From Adiantum capillus-veneris (Eukaryota; Streptophyta; Polypodiopsida; Polypodiales; Pteridaceae): a DNA stretch of 64,000 nucleotides. The position numbers and the translations under genes are program-made. The notes below the pieces were generated by a model. It was not told the DNA's origin and made no database searches. It saw only the letters and a program-made list of their open reading frames with translations. The DNA lies in assembly GCA_014529385.2 (NCBI GenBank), contig CM043948.1, positions 74,918,791 to 74,982,790 of the forward strand, read 5' to 3'. Below are positions 44,268-56,791 of this stretch, in pieces; the first letter of the stretch is position 1; each line of letters begins with the position of its first letter.

Positions 44268-44600
44268 ACAAACGCTATGTGTAGGAAAGGGGGCGATCAG
44301 GCCGTCCATTGACTACCATAGCAAGAGAACCTCGATGTCAAAGTGGGTTCCCGATGTGGAAGTGGGTATCCCCCTGCCCCCATAAATAGGTGCCCAAGGG
44401 GAGGTAGGGCAATGCCTGGAAAATTCCCCCACGACCCAACAAGAAATAAATGATACATGGAAATATACGAGGGTGGCCGGCCCCAAACTTGGGCGGCCGG
44501 ACCAGGTACAACCTAGACTATGGGTGGCCAGCCTGGAGGCATACTAGCCGTACAAGTATGCCCTAGACAAGTGAAGCAGCAGAGTGGTGTAAGTCTAACA
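44195..44600 (-). repeat. 3' LTR of the non-autonomous element
   Basis: 406 bp, including a GA tract at 44217-44265 near one end. It matches 46968-47048 plus 56498-56791. Confidence 0.87.
44217..44265. repeat. (GA)n tract inside the LTR
   Basis: 49 bp of GA. The equivalent tract in the other LTR is where the LINEs inserted. Confidence 0.95.
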
Positions 44601-44609
44601 CCCCCTCTC
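44601..44609 (-). other. Polypurine tract of the non-autonomous element
   Basis: GAGAGGGGG on the minus strand directly precedes TGTTAGAC, the LTR start. Confidence 0.75.
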
Positions 44610-45159
44610 AGCACCTGATGCTGAACAAACCGCGTGAAGCCGAAGATGTGAGGCAAATGATAAAGATGTCTGCTGCGATGTCCACTGAAGGACAATGCTC
44701 TGGCGAACTCCGCGAGTGTATCAGCAGTCTGGGGTGTCCCAACCGCCAAGAAATCTCCATGGTAAAGTGCCGTCACGAGTAGTGTAGCAACTATTGTACT
44801 CCATCGATACAAGGGAAGCTATTGCGTGAAGGTCCCGAACTGAGTCTGAAAAAACTTCTTGTCGTGAAAGAAGTGTCAATAGACCTGCAAGTGTCCCGCC
44901 AAATAGGATCTGTGGTGTTTGTAGTCAAACTGTCTGGAGAAAATAGAGAAGCCCACATGCCGTCATGAGAATGACCGTAACCCAGTGTGGCCAGGTGGTT
45001 AAGTTGTGTAAAACTCCAGGAAGGCCAGATGTAGCAATTTGCGCCGTAAACGTCCTTCGAAACAAGGAAAGCCAGACTAAACAGTTTGCACTGTAGAAGC
45101 TACCGTAAGCTACAGTAGTCACCAAGAGACTGCATGGACCACCATCAAATGGTGTCCTA
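44610..45159 (-). other. Internal region between repeat ORF and 3' LTR
   Basis: No long frame. Further degraded copies of the 48-bp repeat unit seem to extend into it (for example near 45015-45100, AQIATSGLP in translation). Confidence 0.5.
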
Positions 45160-46599
45160 TCAGTAGGTAGGGTAATCCAAGATGAGGGGAAAGCCAGACT
45201 CAACAGTCTGCGCTGTGAAGGGCCTCTGAGAAGAGGTGTGGTCAGACCAAGCTGTCTGCACCATAATCCTCCTGTATGAAGAAGGGAAGCCTGACTGATA
45301 AGTCTGCGCTGTGAATATCATCTGAGAAGAGGAAAGGCCACACGAATCTGTCTGCGCCATGAAGGGCCTCTGAGAAGAGGTGTGGTCAGACCAAGCTGTC
45401 TGCACCATAATTATCTTGTATGAAGAAGGGAAGCCTGACTGAACAGTCTGCGCTATGAATATCCTCTGAGAAGAGGAAAGGCCAAACCAATCTGTCTGCG
45501 CCGTCTTGCCTATATCTCCTCCCTCCAATCCTCCGGAGTCAACCAAAACAAAATCCGCACCAACACCAACACCAAACCGCAACTCAGTGTGGCTCTCAAT
45601 GTGAATGAGTTGGGAGTGGCCTACTGCCCCAGGTCGGGGATAAGTCAGCGGTAAGATTACAGGGGGTGAGTGTAAGCAACTCTGAAGGTAGCAATCCAAA
45701 TGATCAGGAGTGTAGAAGAGCAACTGCACTACCATCCAAGCCAAGCTCCGGGTGACTCTTGATGTAGGTGCGTAATGATGTCTGATCTCCCGCATCTTGC
45801 GGGTAAACTCTCCAAAAGAGTCCAAAGCACTGAAGTTCCACTCCAGTCTGTAGATCCAAGCAATGAACCTATCCAAGAAGAGATCCAAGATCCTCTCCCT
45901 AAGTCCATGTAGATGCTCCTGTGTAAGCAAGTGATCTGACGTGTCGAGGTCATGTGGTAAGTGTCTGTCCACCCAAGATGGTGGTGTCTTCTTTGAGAAT
46001 GTCGGAATCCCATATGCCATGAGCATGCCCATATCTCGTGTGAACTCCTCTAATGAGTGCATAGGTGTATCCATAGCAAACCACAAGTCACCACCCCCTC
46101 TGGAGTGCGCAACCGCCGAATGATGGCTGGAATGAATGGATCTCCCAAGGATCGTACGCCCGTAGATGATCAAGCCGATGTCGAAGATATCGTGTACTGC
46201 AGCAATCAGTAAGAGACCGCACTGACCATAACGGATGGTGTCCTGGCAGGAGGTAACTTCATCATCTGTAAAAAACACAAGCCATGTGTCTGCTGTCCAC
46301 CCAAAAACGCAATTGCAAGGTGATGAAAATGCTGCTGTCCAGCGATTCTCAGGGTGCTTGTACGCTCCCGACACAGTCCAGAGCGGTGCAGAGGAGTATG
46401 GGAAGGGTGGTGAATCCCTATCACTGCCCCAGATCGGCTGAAAACGGAGAAAACAGCAAGGGGTAATGGCTAAAATCTGATGAAGATGGAGAGGATACGG
46501 GACCGCCAAGGCACCGGATGCCAAGCCGGTGTGGAGGGCAAGATCTCGAGACTCCCTTTGATGCCAATGCTCAGCGTTTTTCTGAAAACGCAGCAGCAA
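45160..46599 (-). CDS. ORF of unknown function with 16-residue tandem repeats
   Basis: The longest intact frame of the element, 479 codons if opened at the non-ATG 5' edge. The first in-frame ATG gives MDTPMHSLEEF near 46077, so the N-terminus is uncertain. No known domain is visible. The final 113 residues are seven tandem units of 16 residues of the form (A/V)QTxxSGxxSSxxxxx, encoded by 48-bp DNA repeats grouped in a 144-bp higher unit (45217 and 45361 start the same phrase). The frame fills most of the space between PBS and LTR. A long frame created by repeats whose length is a multiple of three is a fair alternative to a real protein. Confidence 0.45.
   Translation of the reverse strand: MLLRFQKNAEHWHQRESRDLALHTGLASGALAVPYPLHLHQILAITPCCFLRFQPIWGSDRDSPPFPYSSAPLWTVSGAYKHPENRWTAAFSSPCNCVFGWTADTWLVFFTDDEVTSCQDTIRYGQCGLLLIAAVHDIFDIGLIIYGRTILGRSIHSSHHSAVAHSRGGGDLWFAMDTPMHSLEEFTRDMGMLMAYGIPTFSKKTPPSWVDRHLPHDLDTSDHLLTQEHLHGLRERILDLFLDRFIAWIYRLEWNFSALDSFGEFTRKMREIRHHYAPTSRVTRSLAWMVVQLLFYTPDHLDCYLQSCLHSPPVILPLTYPRPGAVGHSQLIHIESHTELRFGVGVGADFVLVDSGGLEGGDIGKTAQTDWFGLSSSQRIFIAQTVQSGFPSSYKIIMVQTAWSDHTSSQRPFMAQTDSCGLSSSQMIFTAQTYQSGFPSSYRRIMVQTAWSDHTSSQRPFTAQTVESGFPLILDYPTY
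45163..45501. repeat. 48-bp tandem repeats with 144-bp higher-order period
   Basis: Units contain TCTGxGCxxT and GAAGAGG. Triplets of units recur at 144 bp, with GAAGGGCCTCTGAGAAGAGG at 45217 and 45361. Confidence 0.88.
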
Positions 46600-46953
46600 G
46601 GCAAAAACTCAAGGCTGCCAGAAAAACGCAGATCTGGCCTTGGAAAACGCAGGGCTGATCTGAAGCTGGGTGGTGCATTTTTCTGCAAGGAGGGGACGCC
46701 AAGAGAGGGAGCAGCAGATCGCAGCCAACAGGGCCAAAAAACTCAGCCTGAACCAAAAATGCTGATGCTGCTGAAAAACGCTAGGCAAACTCTGCACTTT
46801 TCCCATGACGAAAACTTGCAGAAAGCTAGCGCTTGGCCTTGCAAAAGGAGATCGCTGGCTGATCTTCTGGTTCCTGCAAAAATGCTGGCAGATCTGATCC
46901 TTTTGGAGAGGAACCTTATGCGAGGATGTGCCTTAAGACACAGCGGAGCCTCA

Positions 46954-46967
46954 AGCTGCTGACACCA
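46954..46967 (-). other. Putative primer binding site of the non-autonomous element
   Basis: TGGTGTCAGCAGCTT on the minus strand abuts the 5' LTR with no spacer. TGGTGTCAG would pair with a tRNA ending CTGACACCA, as in several plant tRNA-Leu. It is also one substitution from the tRNA-iMet site. The tRNA assignment is unsure. Confidence 0.55.
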
Positions 46968-46986
46968 TGTGAGAGTGTGCGTGTGC

Positions 46987-47048
<62 letters not shown>
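46968..47048 (-). repeat. 5' LTR of the non-autonomous element, left part with GA tract
   Basis: Starts TGTGAGAGTGTGCGTGTG as in the other LTR. The GA tract at 46990-47048 ends directly in the 3' tail of LINE copy C. Confidence 0.85.
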
Positions 47049-47051
<3 letters not shown>

Positions 47052-47964
47052 AATGAAATGATATATTAACGTCTTCAAAAGGCCAAAATGACCTATGAGA
47101 CCATCAGATACAAAGTGGTGAATCTAATACAATGTCTGAAGTACAAGTACAAAAAGTACTGAATGTAAAATGAAAACTGAAAATGAAGTGTGAAATGTGA
47201 AATGTGAAAATGTAGAATAGGCCCTCAATGACACTCTGGGTGTCGTACTAGAATGCCTCTGATCCTCTGCTGGAGTCTCCGTCGATGGAGTGTGCTCCTG
47301 TGTCTCGGTCGTGGTCGTCTCGATCTCCCGAGTTCAGTCGCCCTGTCAATGAGGGTGCCTCTGGTATGAATGTGGGTACAACCTGTGCTGGTGGTTGGTC
47401 TCCTGGCTCCCTCGATCCAAAGAAGTATGTGATCTGCCTCTGTGACTGTCGTACTCCATGTCTCCTCAACAGACTATCTCTATGTCGGTGTAGCTCAAGT
47501 AGATATAAGCAAAGGCATCTCTGATCCTGATACCTCATGACTCTATCTAGGGGTCCAAAACCCTCCCTGAATAAGCAATGGAAGCGCCCTCGTATCTCAT
47601 AATACACAGTGCAGTGGCATATGTACTGTAGCTCTGTCTTTGGTTGTCTATCGCATAGTTGGCATATCCTAGACTCCGGTGGTATCCCTCTGAATCTACC
47701 TGTCTCAATCTCCAGCTGGTGTGAGGATGTGCGAATCTGACCAATAGCACATCGCAGACCATGAGACAAATGAGCGTCCATGTAGCTCGGACGAATCACA
47801 AACCCATCTCCCGACAGTTGGAGAAGATGCTCTTTGTAGAAAGCCATCTTCGTGCCCAACTCCTGCATCGGCTCTACCCATGTCCTCCTAGTGTCCAACT
47901 CTATAAGATCCTAACGAAAGAGTCTAGTGATCTCCGTCCGTGTGACTGGCAGGGAGGGTGCATC
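47049..47964 (-). mobile_element. LINE copy C, 5' truncated
   Basis: On the minus strand it carries only the C-terminal part of ORF2 and the 3' UTR. It ends ...GACGTTAATATATCATTTCATTTCA, then the TC/GA tract. Its 5' edge meets LINE copy D head to head near 47964. Confidence 0.9.
47248..47960 (-). pseudogene. LINE copy C ORF2 C-terminal region
   Basis: It encodes LDTRRTWVEPMQELGTKMAF, the finger CQLCDRQPKTELQYICHC, and a normal C-terminal end. A TAA sits upstream of LIELDTRR (DLI preceded by a stop where the family has Gln, CAG/CAA to TAA type). The segment is otherwise open. Confidence 0.9.
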
Positions 47965-47965
47965 C

Positions 47966-50355
47966 ATTCAGGCGAGGCATGGCGACTCTTCCATGAGCAC
48001 TCCCCTCCCCCAGTGATTACTTCTCCTGATGTGTGGGGCCAGTATGCGACATCGTTATATACGGTTCCTGGGCAGGATCCCCTTCCAGATCCTACAGAGC
48101 CATGTCCACCTACGAGCACCTTCTTTACCACTGAGATGGTAAAGAGAGCCATTGACAGGATGAGGACCAGGAGGGCTTACGATCATGACGGTCTAGTAGC
48201 GGAGCACTTTATACATGCTAGGGATATGCTGATGGAGGTTCTTGCAGTGTTGTTCAATCGTGCCATGTGTGAGGGATTACCTGAGACTTGGAGGTTGTCT
48301 ACTATTGTGCCTATATTCAAGGCAGGTGATCCTACAGAGCCTGGAAATTACCGCACTATTATGGTTGGACACACACTGGCACGATTGTATGCATCCATTA
48401 TTGAGCAGCAGTTGAGTAACTGGGCAGAGGGTGAGGGTGTACGGGCAAAGGGACAGGCAGGTTTCAGGAGGGGTTTCTCCACTCTTGACCATATTCTGAC
48501 ACTCAGAGCTATCATTGAGGAGGGCAGGTCACATGGGAGACGGATTTATTGTAGCTTTGTGGATTTCCGCAAAGCATTTGACATGGTACCGAGAGCTCGA
48601 CTGATGCGCAGACTGCAGGAGATGGGGGTGCCCACAGTGTTGATTTGGGGGATTATGGCTTTATACAGATCAGTGATGGGACATGTACGCACCCCAGAGG
48701 GGATATCTGACTTAGTTCACTCCACTATCGGGGTGAAACAGGGTTGCCCATTGTCTCCTACTCTATTTGGTATGTATGTTGATGAGGTGTCTGATTACAT
48801 TGACAGAGAGGGTGATAGAGGTGCCCAGCTGGCAGGGACGTGGATCCCATTGTTGTTATATGCTGATGATATTGTCTTGATCTCTGACTCACCAGAGGGT
48901 ATGCAGCGACAGTTGGATGCATTACACAGTTTTGCAGAGGATAGTGGATTGTCTGTAAACCTTGGTAAAACCAAGGTCATGGTGTTTAACACCACACCGC
49001 AGTGGATCAGGAGATCGGCACCGACCTTCACGTATGGTCAAGAGATTGTGGAGTATACAGATGCATACACTTACCTTGGGATAGTCTTCACTGGGCCGAG
49101 GTTTTCTTTGGGGAGAGCAGCAGAGACTAGACTGACCAGAGCTTATGCGGCCTTGGGAGGCTTGGAGAGGATGTGTTCGCAGGTTTAGTTCCAGGAACCT
49201 CGGACAAAGTTATGGCTCTTTGATACTTTAGTAGCCTCAGCTATGATGTATGGGGTACAGGTATGGGGACCTTCTGTAGGCCAGGATGGTTGGAGACGTA
49301 TGGAGAGGCCCTTGGTATCTATGATCTCCCGATTGATTAGAGCCAAGGCCTCCGTACCTCACGCGATCATTCGAGCAGAGCTAGCTGCCCCCCCCATGGA
49401 GATTGAGGCGCTTACCAGATCAGTGTCCTTTGTGCAAAGCCTATGGGATACTACTAGAGACAGATATGCTAGACTGGCCCTTGAGTCTTCCAGACAGTTA
49501 GCTCTACAGGGGGACACTTCATGCTGGTATGCACAGATGACTTCATGGTTTCAGACGCATGGCTTCACCATGGACAGGTTGCCCCCTTTCCAGTATTCTC
49601 TTCAGGCACCCTCGCTGTCTCTTACACGGGTGGAGATCACTAGACTCATTCGTCAGGACCTGATCCAGCTCGACACCAGGAGGACATGGATAGAGCCGCC
49701 TCAGGAGTTGAGCACGAAGATGGCTTTCTATAGAGAGCATCTTCTCCACCTCACAGGAGATGGGTTTGTGATTCGACCCAGCTACATGGACACACATATG
49801 TCTCATGCTTTGCGTTGTGCCATTGGTCAGATACGCACATCCTCACATCAGCTCGAGATTGAGACTGGTAGATTCAGAGGGATACCAGCAGACAGCAGGA
49901 TATGCCGATTATGCCAGAGAGAGCCAGAGACAGAGTTGCACTACATATGTCATTGCACAGTGTTCTATGAGATACGGGGGCGTTTCCACTGCTTATTCAG
50001 AGAGGGTTTTGGTCCTCTATCTAGGGTCATGAGTTATGAGGATCAGAGATGTCTTGGACTATATCTACTTGAGTTACACAGGTATAGAGACACTTTACTG
50101 GGGAGAGCTAGAGAGAGGCAGTCCCAGAGACACATTACAGATTTCTTTTCACTAGATATGGGACAGCCAGAGGAGCAGCCACCATTGCAGAGCTCGTCCC
50201 ACACTCATTCGACCACTACTGGCACTCTCATCGACCGAGCATTGGAGCTACAGAGATACAGACGACCGCGACTGAGGAGAGGAGCTACACAGCATCGACG
50301 GAGACTACAACAGAAGATTCGAGCCATACTCTCTCGACATCCAGAGTGCAGATGA
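47966..50355 (+). pseudogene. LINE copy D reverse transcriptase and zinc finger region
   Basis: About 795 codons with one stop, a TAG at 49186-49188 where the related copy E has CAG. RT motifs are FVDFRKAFDMVPRARL, TIGVKQGCPLSPTLFGMY and LLLYADDIVLIS. Downstream is the thumb (GKTKVMVFNTTPQW), then the C-terminal finger CRLCQREPETELHYICHC. It ends LSRHPECR. The endonuclease and ORF1 are missing through 5' truncation, so it could not move on its own. It is the best template for the ORF2 C-terminal sequence in this window. Confidence 0.94.
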
Positions 50356-51448
<1,093 letters not shown>

Positions 51449-52621
51449 ATGGATCCGCCTACCGAAGAGGAAGGGCCGGGTGTAGATAGCTACACCACCC
51501 CAAAAAAAACAACGGCTACTTTCAAGCGGAGAAACACAGATACTGTACTATCACCAGGATCATTACGAGTGGGGAAAACGTCCAAGATACATGATGAACT
51601 AATGATGGAGAAGGTCCAGGTGATGCTCAAATCAGAGCTAAACTACATGAGAGATGACATCAGGAAGGAAATACACGTGAGCGCTGAGAGCTATAGGAAC
51701 TCCATGTATGGAGACATGATGAGAACACTAAGGAGAGAGATCCGGGGGATACAGAATGAGGACAGTCAGATCTTGAAAACGGAATTACGAAACCTAATCA
51801 AGGACGAAGTAAATGTAACAGAATGCGTTATGCAAAAGAAACTCGATGAGGCAGTAGCAAGTTTTGAAGCATGGAGAACAAATATGGAAAAGCAAATGGG
51901 GGAAAAACATGCAATAATCGAGGAGCTAAAAGGAGAACTGGCGGCTTGCAAATCTGCAACTAAGGAGAAGGGAGACGACCAACCTTCGGTGCTGAAGGAG
52001 CTCGAAGACATGAAGGATCAGATGAAAGCTCTACGGGAAGGAGATGAACAGAAATCGAAAACGGCATCCTCATGGGCGGAACGTCTTTTTAAGACACAAG
52101 AAAAGGTTGATGAAGCAGAGAAATGGATTCAGGATGCGAAGAAAGGGAAGGCCCAGATACCCGAGACCACACCTACCTCCACCATCATTAATATGACCAT
52201 TGAGGAAGAGCAGAAAAGGAAGACTCGGGCTCTGCATGTGCGGGTCACAGGAGTCAAAGACAAAGAGAATGTAGATGAGCAAGTGAAGGAACTGATACAA
52301 CGCATGGGCATCACAGAACCCACTCACACAAGTGCATGGAGAGTGGGCAAGAAAGGAACCGAGGAGAAGGGAAACGTAAAGGATAGGGCACTTATTCTCC
52401 GCTTCCCGAATATAGAAATAAGGAAAGAATTTCTAAAGAAGAGGCCAACTCTTAAGAAAACCGGTATGAAAACCGATATTTTCCTGGGAGATGACCTTAC
52501 ATTGGCACAAGTGGCACACATGCAAGAGTTGATGCCAGAGATCAGGGCAGCAAGAGAAAAGGGCAAAATCGCCTTTTATAGAGGAGGGAAGGTAGTGGTT
52601 CTCGAAAAGCGCTCATCATGA
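51449..52621 (+). CDS. LINE ORF1 protein
   Basis: 390 codons. The start ATG at 51449 (MDPPTEEEGPG) is chosen because the same start is seen in LINE copy A. The upstream open frame is only repeat translation. The N-terminal part is polar. A coiled coil lies at about residues 75-240 (EELKGELAACK, KTQEKVDEAEKWIQDAKK), an RRM-like block at about 270-320 (RALHVRVTGVKDKEN), and a C-terminal domain contains FLGDDLTLAQVAHMQEL. This matches L1-type ORF1p, an RNA chaperone of the LINE ribonucleoprotein. It is intact. The TGA stop is followed at once, in the same frame, by the endonuclease. Confidence 0.9.
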   Translation: MDPPTEEEGPGVDSYTTPKKTTATFKRRNTDTVLSPGSLRVGKTSKIHDELMMEKVQVMLKSELNYMRDDIRKEIHVSAESYRNSMYGDMMRTLRREIRGIQNEDSQILKTELRNLIKDEVNVTECVMQKKLDEAVASFEAWRTNMEKQMGEKHAIIEELKGELAACKSATKEKGDDQPSVLKELEDMKDQMKALREGDEQKSKTASSWAERLFKTQEKVDEAEKWIQDAKKGKAQIPETTPTSTIINMTIEEEQKRKTRALHVRVTGVKDKENVDEQVKELIQRMGITEPTHTSAWRVGKKGTEEKGNVKDRALILRFPNIEIRKEFLKKRPTLKKTGMKTDIFLGDDLTLAQVAHMQELMPEIRAAREKGKIAFYRGGKVVVLEKRSS

Positions 52622-55600
52622 CGGTGCGAGAAGTATGGGGCGACGCTCCGGATAGCGGCGTGGAATTGTAATGGATCATATAGGCTTGATGTAGGTGCCT
52701 TTGAAGACAGCTTTAGGGACAGAGACATAGTTTTCTACTCAGAGACACACCAGATACCGGGACAGCGTATGCCACACGTGAAGGGTTATTTATGGGAAAC
52801 AGTTGGTCGACCAGACAAGAGATCTCTATAGGGTAGCCGGGGTTCAGGAGAAGTAGCAGTCTTATTTAAAGAGGAGTTGAAACCACTACTACAGATTATC
52901 ACGAAAGATGCGCAAGCAAGGTATATGTGGGTGAGAATGAGAGCCGAGACAGGTAGATTTCTATATATCGCTATATGCTACTTCCCTCCGAGTACCTCAG
53001 TCTACTCCTCACCTAAAGGACAATCCCCTTTCTCCATATTGAATAATGACATATGGGAGTTCTCTAGAGATGGAGACATCGTTCTCTTAGGAGACTTTAA
53101 TGCCAGAACGGCCAACTCTCAAGCAGTATTCTATGATACTTCTGAGGAAATGCTCAGAGAAGTGGATTTATCACAAAGAGGGCTTACTAGAAACTCACAA
53201 GATAAAGAACACACTGAATATGGGAGACATCTCATGGAGATGGAAACTATACATGGTTTGGCCATACTTAATGGTCTAGAGAATTTCCCGTTATCTGGGG
53301 GATTCACATGCTTCCCGCACAGGCATGGGGCCAGTACAGTGGATTATGTCATGACTTCACCAAGCTTTATTTCTAGTATCAAGGACTTTATGGTGGGACC
53401 CAGGCCGGTTGGGATTGCAGTGGATCATGCTCTATTGACCTTATCAATCTCCTTCCAATACAATGCCTCTCATGTACAAACGAAGAAGACACACACAAGA
53501 TATACTTTCACGCCTGAAACTGATTCAATCTATGTGGAAAAGATCTATAATAGGATGTGGGCAGCCGAGCCAGTATATACTGTAGAGGAGATTACTTCTC
53601 AATTAACAGAGATACTACATGGAGCAGCACAAGAGGCATACCCACATACTCAACCTGATCAGAAGAGAGGATCTGGGAACACGCCTCAAAACAGTTGGTA
53701 TGATGAGGAATGCAGACAGACGAGAACCCAAGTCCAGAAAGAGCTTACCCAAGTCCAGATTGCTCTTCGGTGTATAGTACGTCGCAAGAAAAGGGCATTT
53801 TTAGCCAAACTGGAGAAGGATCTATATCAGCTCTTCTTCAGTCGGGACTCACATGAGGCCTGGTGCTTATTTCGCCAGTACTCACCGCATCCGACGATCA
53901 CTTGTCCTGAGATCTGGGGTCAATATGTAACATCATTATATATGGTATTTGGCCAGCCTCCATTACCAGATCCGCTACAGCCATGCCCTGCTACTAGTAC
54001 TTTCTTTACTACGGAAATGGTGGAAAAAGCCATTCATAAGATGCAGACAAGAAGAGCATATGATCATGAGGGTTTAGTAGCAGAACATCTGATCCATGCT
54101 AGGGATCTACTTTCAAAAGTCCTTGCTCGTCTGTTTAATCGGTTCATGTGTGAAGGATTCCCTGAATCTTGGAAATTATCTACTATCATACCTATTTTCA
54201 AGTGAGGGGATCCTATGATACCCGGGAACTACCGTACCATTATGGTAGGTCACACTTTCACCCGACTGTACGCATCCATTCTTGAACAAAAATTGAGTAG
54301 ATGGGCAGAGAATGAGGGCATAAGGGCACCAGGACAAGCTGGATTCAGGAGAGGTTATTCCACTTTAGATCATATTCTTACGCTCAGAGCCATTATTGAG
54401 GAAGGAAGAGCAAATGGGAGAAGGATGTATTGTTGCTTTGTGGATTTTCGGAAAACTTTTGATACAGTACCAAGGGCCAGACTGATGCGTAGGATGCAAG
54501 AGTTAGGGGTCCCCAAAGAGATTATTTGGGGGATCATGGCCTTATACGGATCAGTAACTGGTTATGTACAACTGGTTATGTACGTACTCCAAAAGGGAAT
54601 TCCGACGTTGTTCATTCCACCGTTGGAGTAAAGCAGGGATGCCCACTGTCCCCTACTTTATTTGGTATGTACATCGATGAGGTATCAGATTACATTGAGA
54701 GAGAAGGTGACAGAGGTGCTCAACTTGCAGGGTCATGGATCCCTTTGCTGTTGTATGCAGATGATATTGTATTGATAGCAGAATCACCAGATGGAATGCA
54801 GAGGCAGCTATATGCTTTACATAAATTCGCGGAGGACAGTGGACTGTCGGTAAACTTGGGTAAAACCAAAGTTATGGTGTTTAACACCACACCGCAGTGG
54901 GTTAGGAGATCAGCACCTACATTTGCATATGGCCAGGATACAGTAGAGTACACAGATGCATACACATACCTGGGGGTGGTATTTGCAGGACCGAAGTTTA
55001 CTCTTAAGAAAGCAGTGGATGCTAGATTATCTAGAGCCTCTGCGGCCTTGGGAGGGTTGGAGAGGATGTGTTCACAAGTGCAGTTTCAGGAACCACGAAC
55101 AAAACTGTGGCTCTTTGATACTATGGTGGCTTCGGCTATGCTTTATGGGGTCCAGATTTGGGGACCATCTGTGGATCAGGATAATTGGAAGTCAATGGAG
55201 AGACCTTTGGTATCTATGATTTCCCGATTGATTAGAGCCAAGCCTTCCGTACCACACGCGATTACCTGAGCGGAACTAGCGGCCCCTCCGATAGAAATTG
55301 AAGCTCTTACCAGATCAGTGTCCTTTATGCATGGTTTGTGGGATACAAATAACTGCCGATATACTAGATTGGCCCTCGAATCCTCTCGACAATTGGCAAT
55401 GAAAGGGGATACATCATGCTGGTATGCGCAACTGTTATCGTGGTTTCAGAGACACGGGTTCAGTATGGAAAGATTACCCCTCTTCCAATACTCAATTGCG
55501 GCTCCATCACTGGCAATTACACGAACGGAGATTAATAAAATCATCCGACAGGATCTTATACAGTTGGATACTAAGAGGACATGGGTAGACCCTACACAAG

Positions 55601-56283
55601 AACTAGGCACGAAGATAGCCGACTACAAAGAAAACTTCCTACAACTATCTGAAGATGGATTTGTGATTCGCTCGAGTTACATGGATACCCACCTGTCTCA
55701 TGGTTTGAGATGTGCCGTTGGTCAGATTCGTACATCCTCACACCAGTTGGAAATTGAATTTGGCAGATTTAGGGGAATCCCACCTCAAAGCAGAATTTGC
55801 AAGTTATGCGGAAGGGAGCCGGAGACAGAATTACACTCCATATGCCACTGCACAGTATACTACGAGATACGTGGGCGTTTTCACTGCCTCTTTAAAGAAG
55901 GCTTTGGACCTCTAGATAGAATCATGCAATACCAAGATCAAAGATGCTTAGGCTTGTACCTACTGGAACTACATCAGCAGAGGGATAATCTAATGAGAAG
56001 ACAAAGAGCACTACAGCCTCAGAGGCAGATCACAGATTTCTTCGGATCAAGTGAAGCAGGAGTGGAAGGGGAAGCAGGAGGCCAGCAGCCAACACAAAGG
56101 AGTACCCACATTCATACCAAAGGCACCCTAATTGACAGAGCGATTGAGCTTAGTAAATCAAGACAACCAAGACCAAGAGGCAAAAGCACACTTCACCGGA
56201 GGAAACTACAACAAAGGATTAAAAGCATTCTAGCCAAACACCCAAAATGCTCCTCAGAAGTTTATTTAATACTTTGTATTTAG
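52622..56283 (+). pseudogene. LINE ORF2: endonuclease, reverse transcriptase, zinc finger
   Basis: About 1,220 codons. The AP-endonuclease domain shows AAWNCNG, FYSETHQ, LLGDFNART, VDYVM and VDHALLTL, the usual metal and catalytic positions. RT motifs are FVDFRKTFDTVPRARL, TVGVKQGCPLSPTLFG and LLLYADDIVLIA. The finger is CKLCGREPETELHSICHC. Lesions are TAG at 52829-52831 in the endonuclease, TGA at 54203-54205, a 14-bp direct duplication at 54556-54583 that shifts frame, and TGA at 55267-55269 where copy D has CGA. The enzyme would nick target DNA and prime reverse transcription there. Confidence 0.95.
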
Positions 56284-56428
56284 TTTTTCACATTCACTTT
56301 CACACTTTTCACACCTAGTACTTTAGTACTAAGGTACCCAGACATTGTAACAGATTCACCACTTTGTATCATTTTGGTCTCATAGGTCGTTCTGGCCTTT
56401 TGAAGACGTTAATATAACATTTCATTTC

Positions 56429-56431
<3 letters not shown>
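56284..56431 (+). other. 3' UTR and tail of LINE copy E
   Basis: Shorter than in copy D. It ends GGTCTCATAGGTCGTTCTGG, then GAAGACGTTAATATAACA and TTTCA repeats. Confidence 0.85.

Positions 56432-56497
<66 letters not shown>
56432..56497. repeat. (TC)n microsatellite after LINE copy E
   Basis: 66 bp of TC separate the LINE tail from the resumed LTR. Confidence 0.95.
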
Positions 56498-56500
<3 letters not shown>

Positions 56501-56791
56501 GGATCAGAGAGAGCAAGAGAACCTCAGTTTAGCAGACGTGGAAGTGGGTATCCCCCTGGCCCCATAAATAGGTGCCCAAGGGGAGGTAGGACAATGCCTA
56601 GAAAAATCCCTCACGACCGAACAAGAAATAAATGAAATATATGAGGGCGCCCGGACAAAGGTGAGTGGTGGACCCCAAACTCGGGCGGCCGACCAGGTAC
56701 AACCTAGATTATGGGTGGCCAGCTCGGAGGCATACTAGTCGTACAAGTATGCCCTAGACATGTGAAGCAGTAGAGTGATGTAAGTCTAACA
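56498..56791 (-). repeat. 5' LTR of the non-autonomous element, right part
   Basis: It resumes matching the left LTR at GCAAGAGAACCTC and continues to TCTAACA. The first 15 bases differ from the other LTR. Confidence 0.85.
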
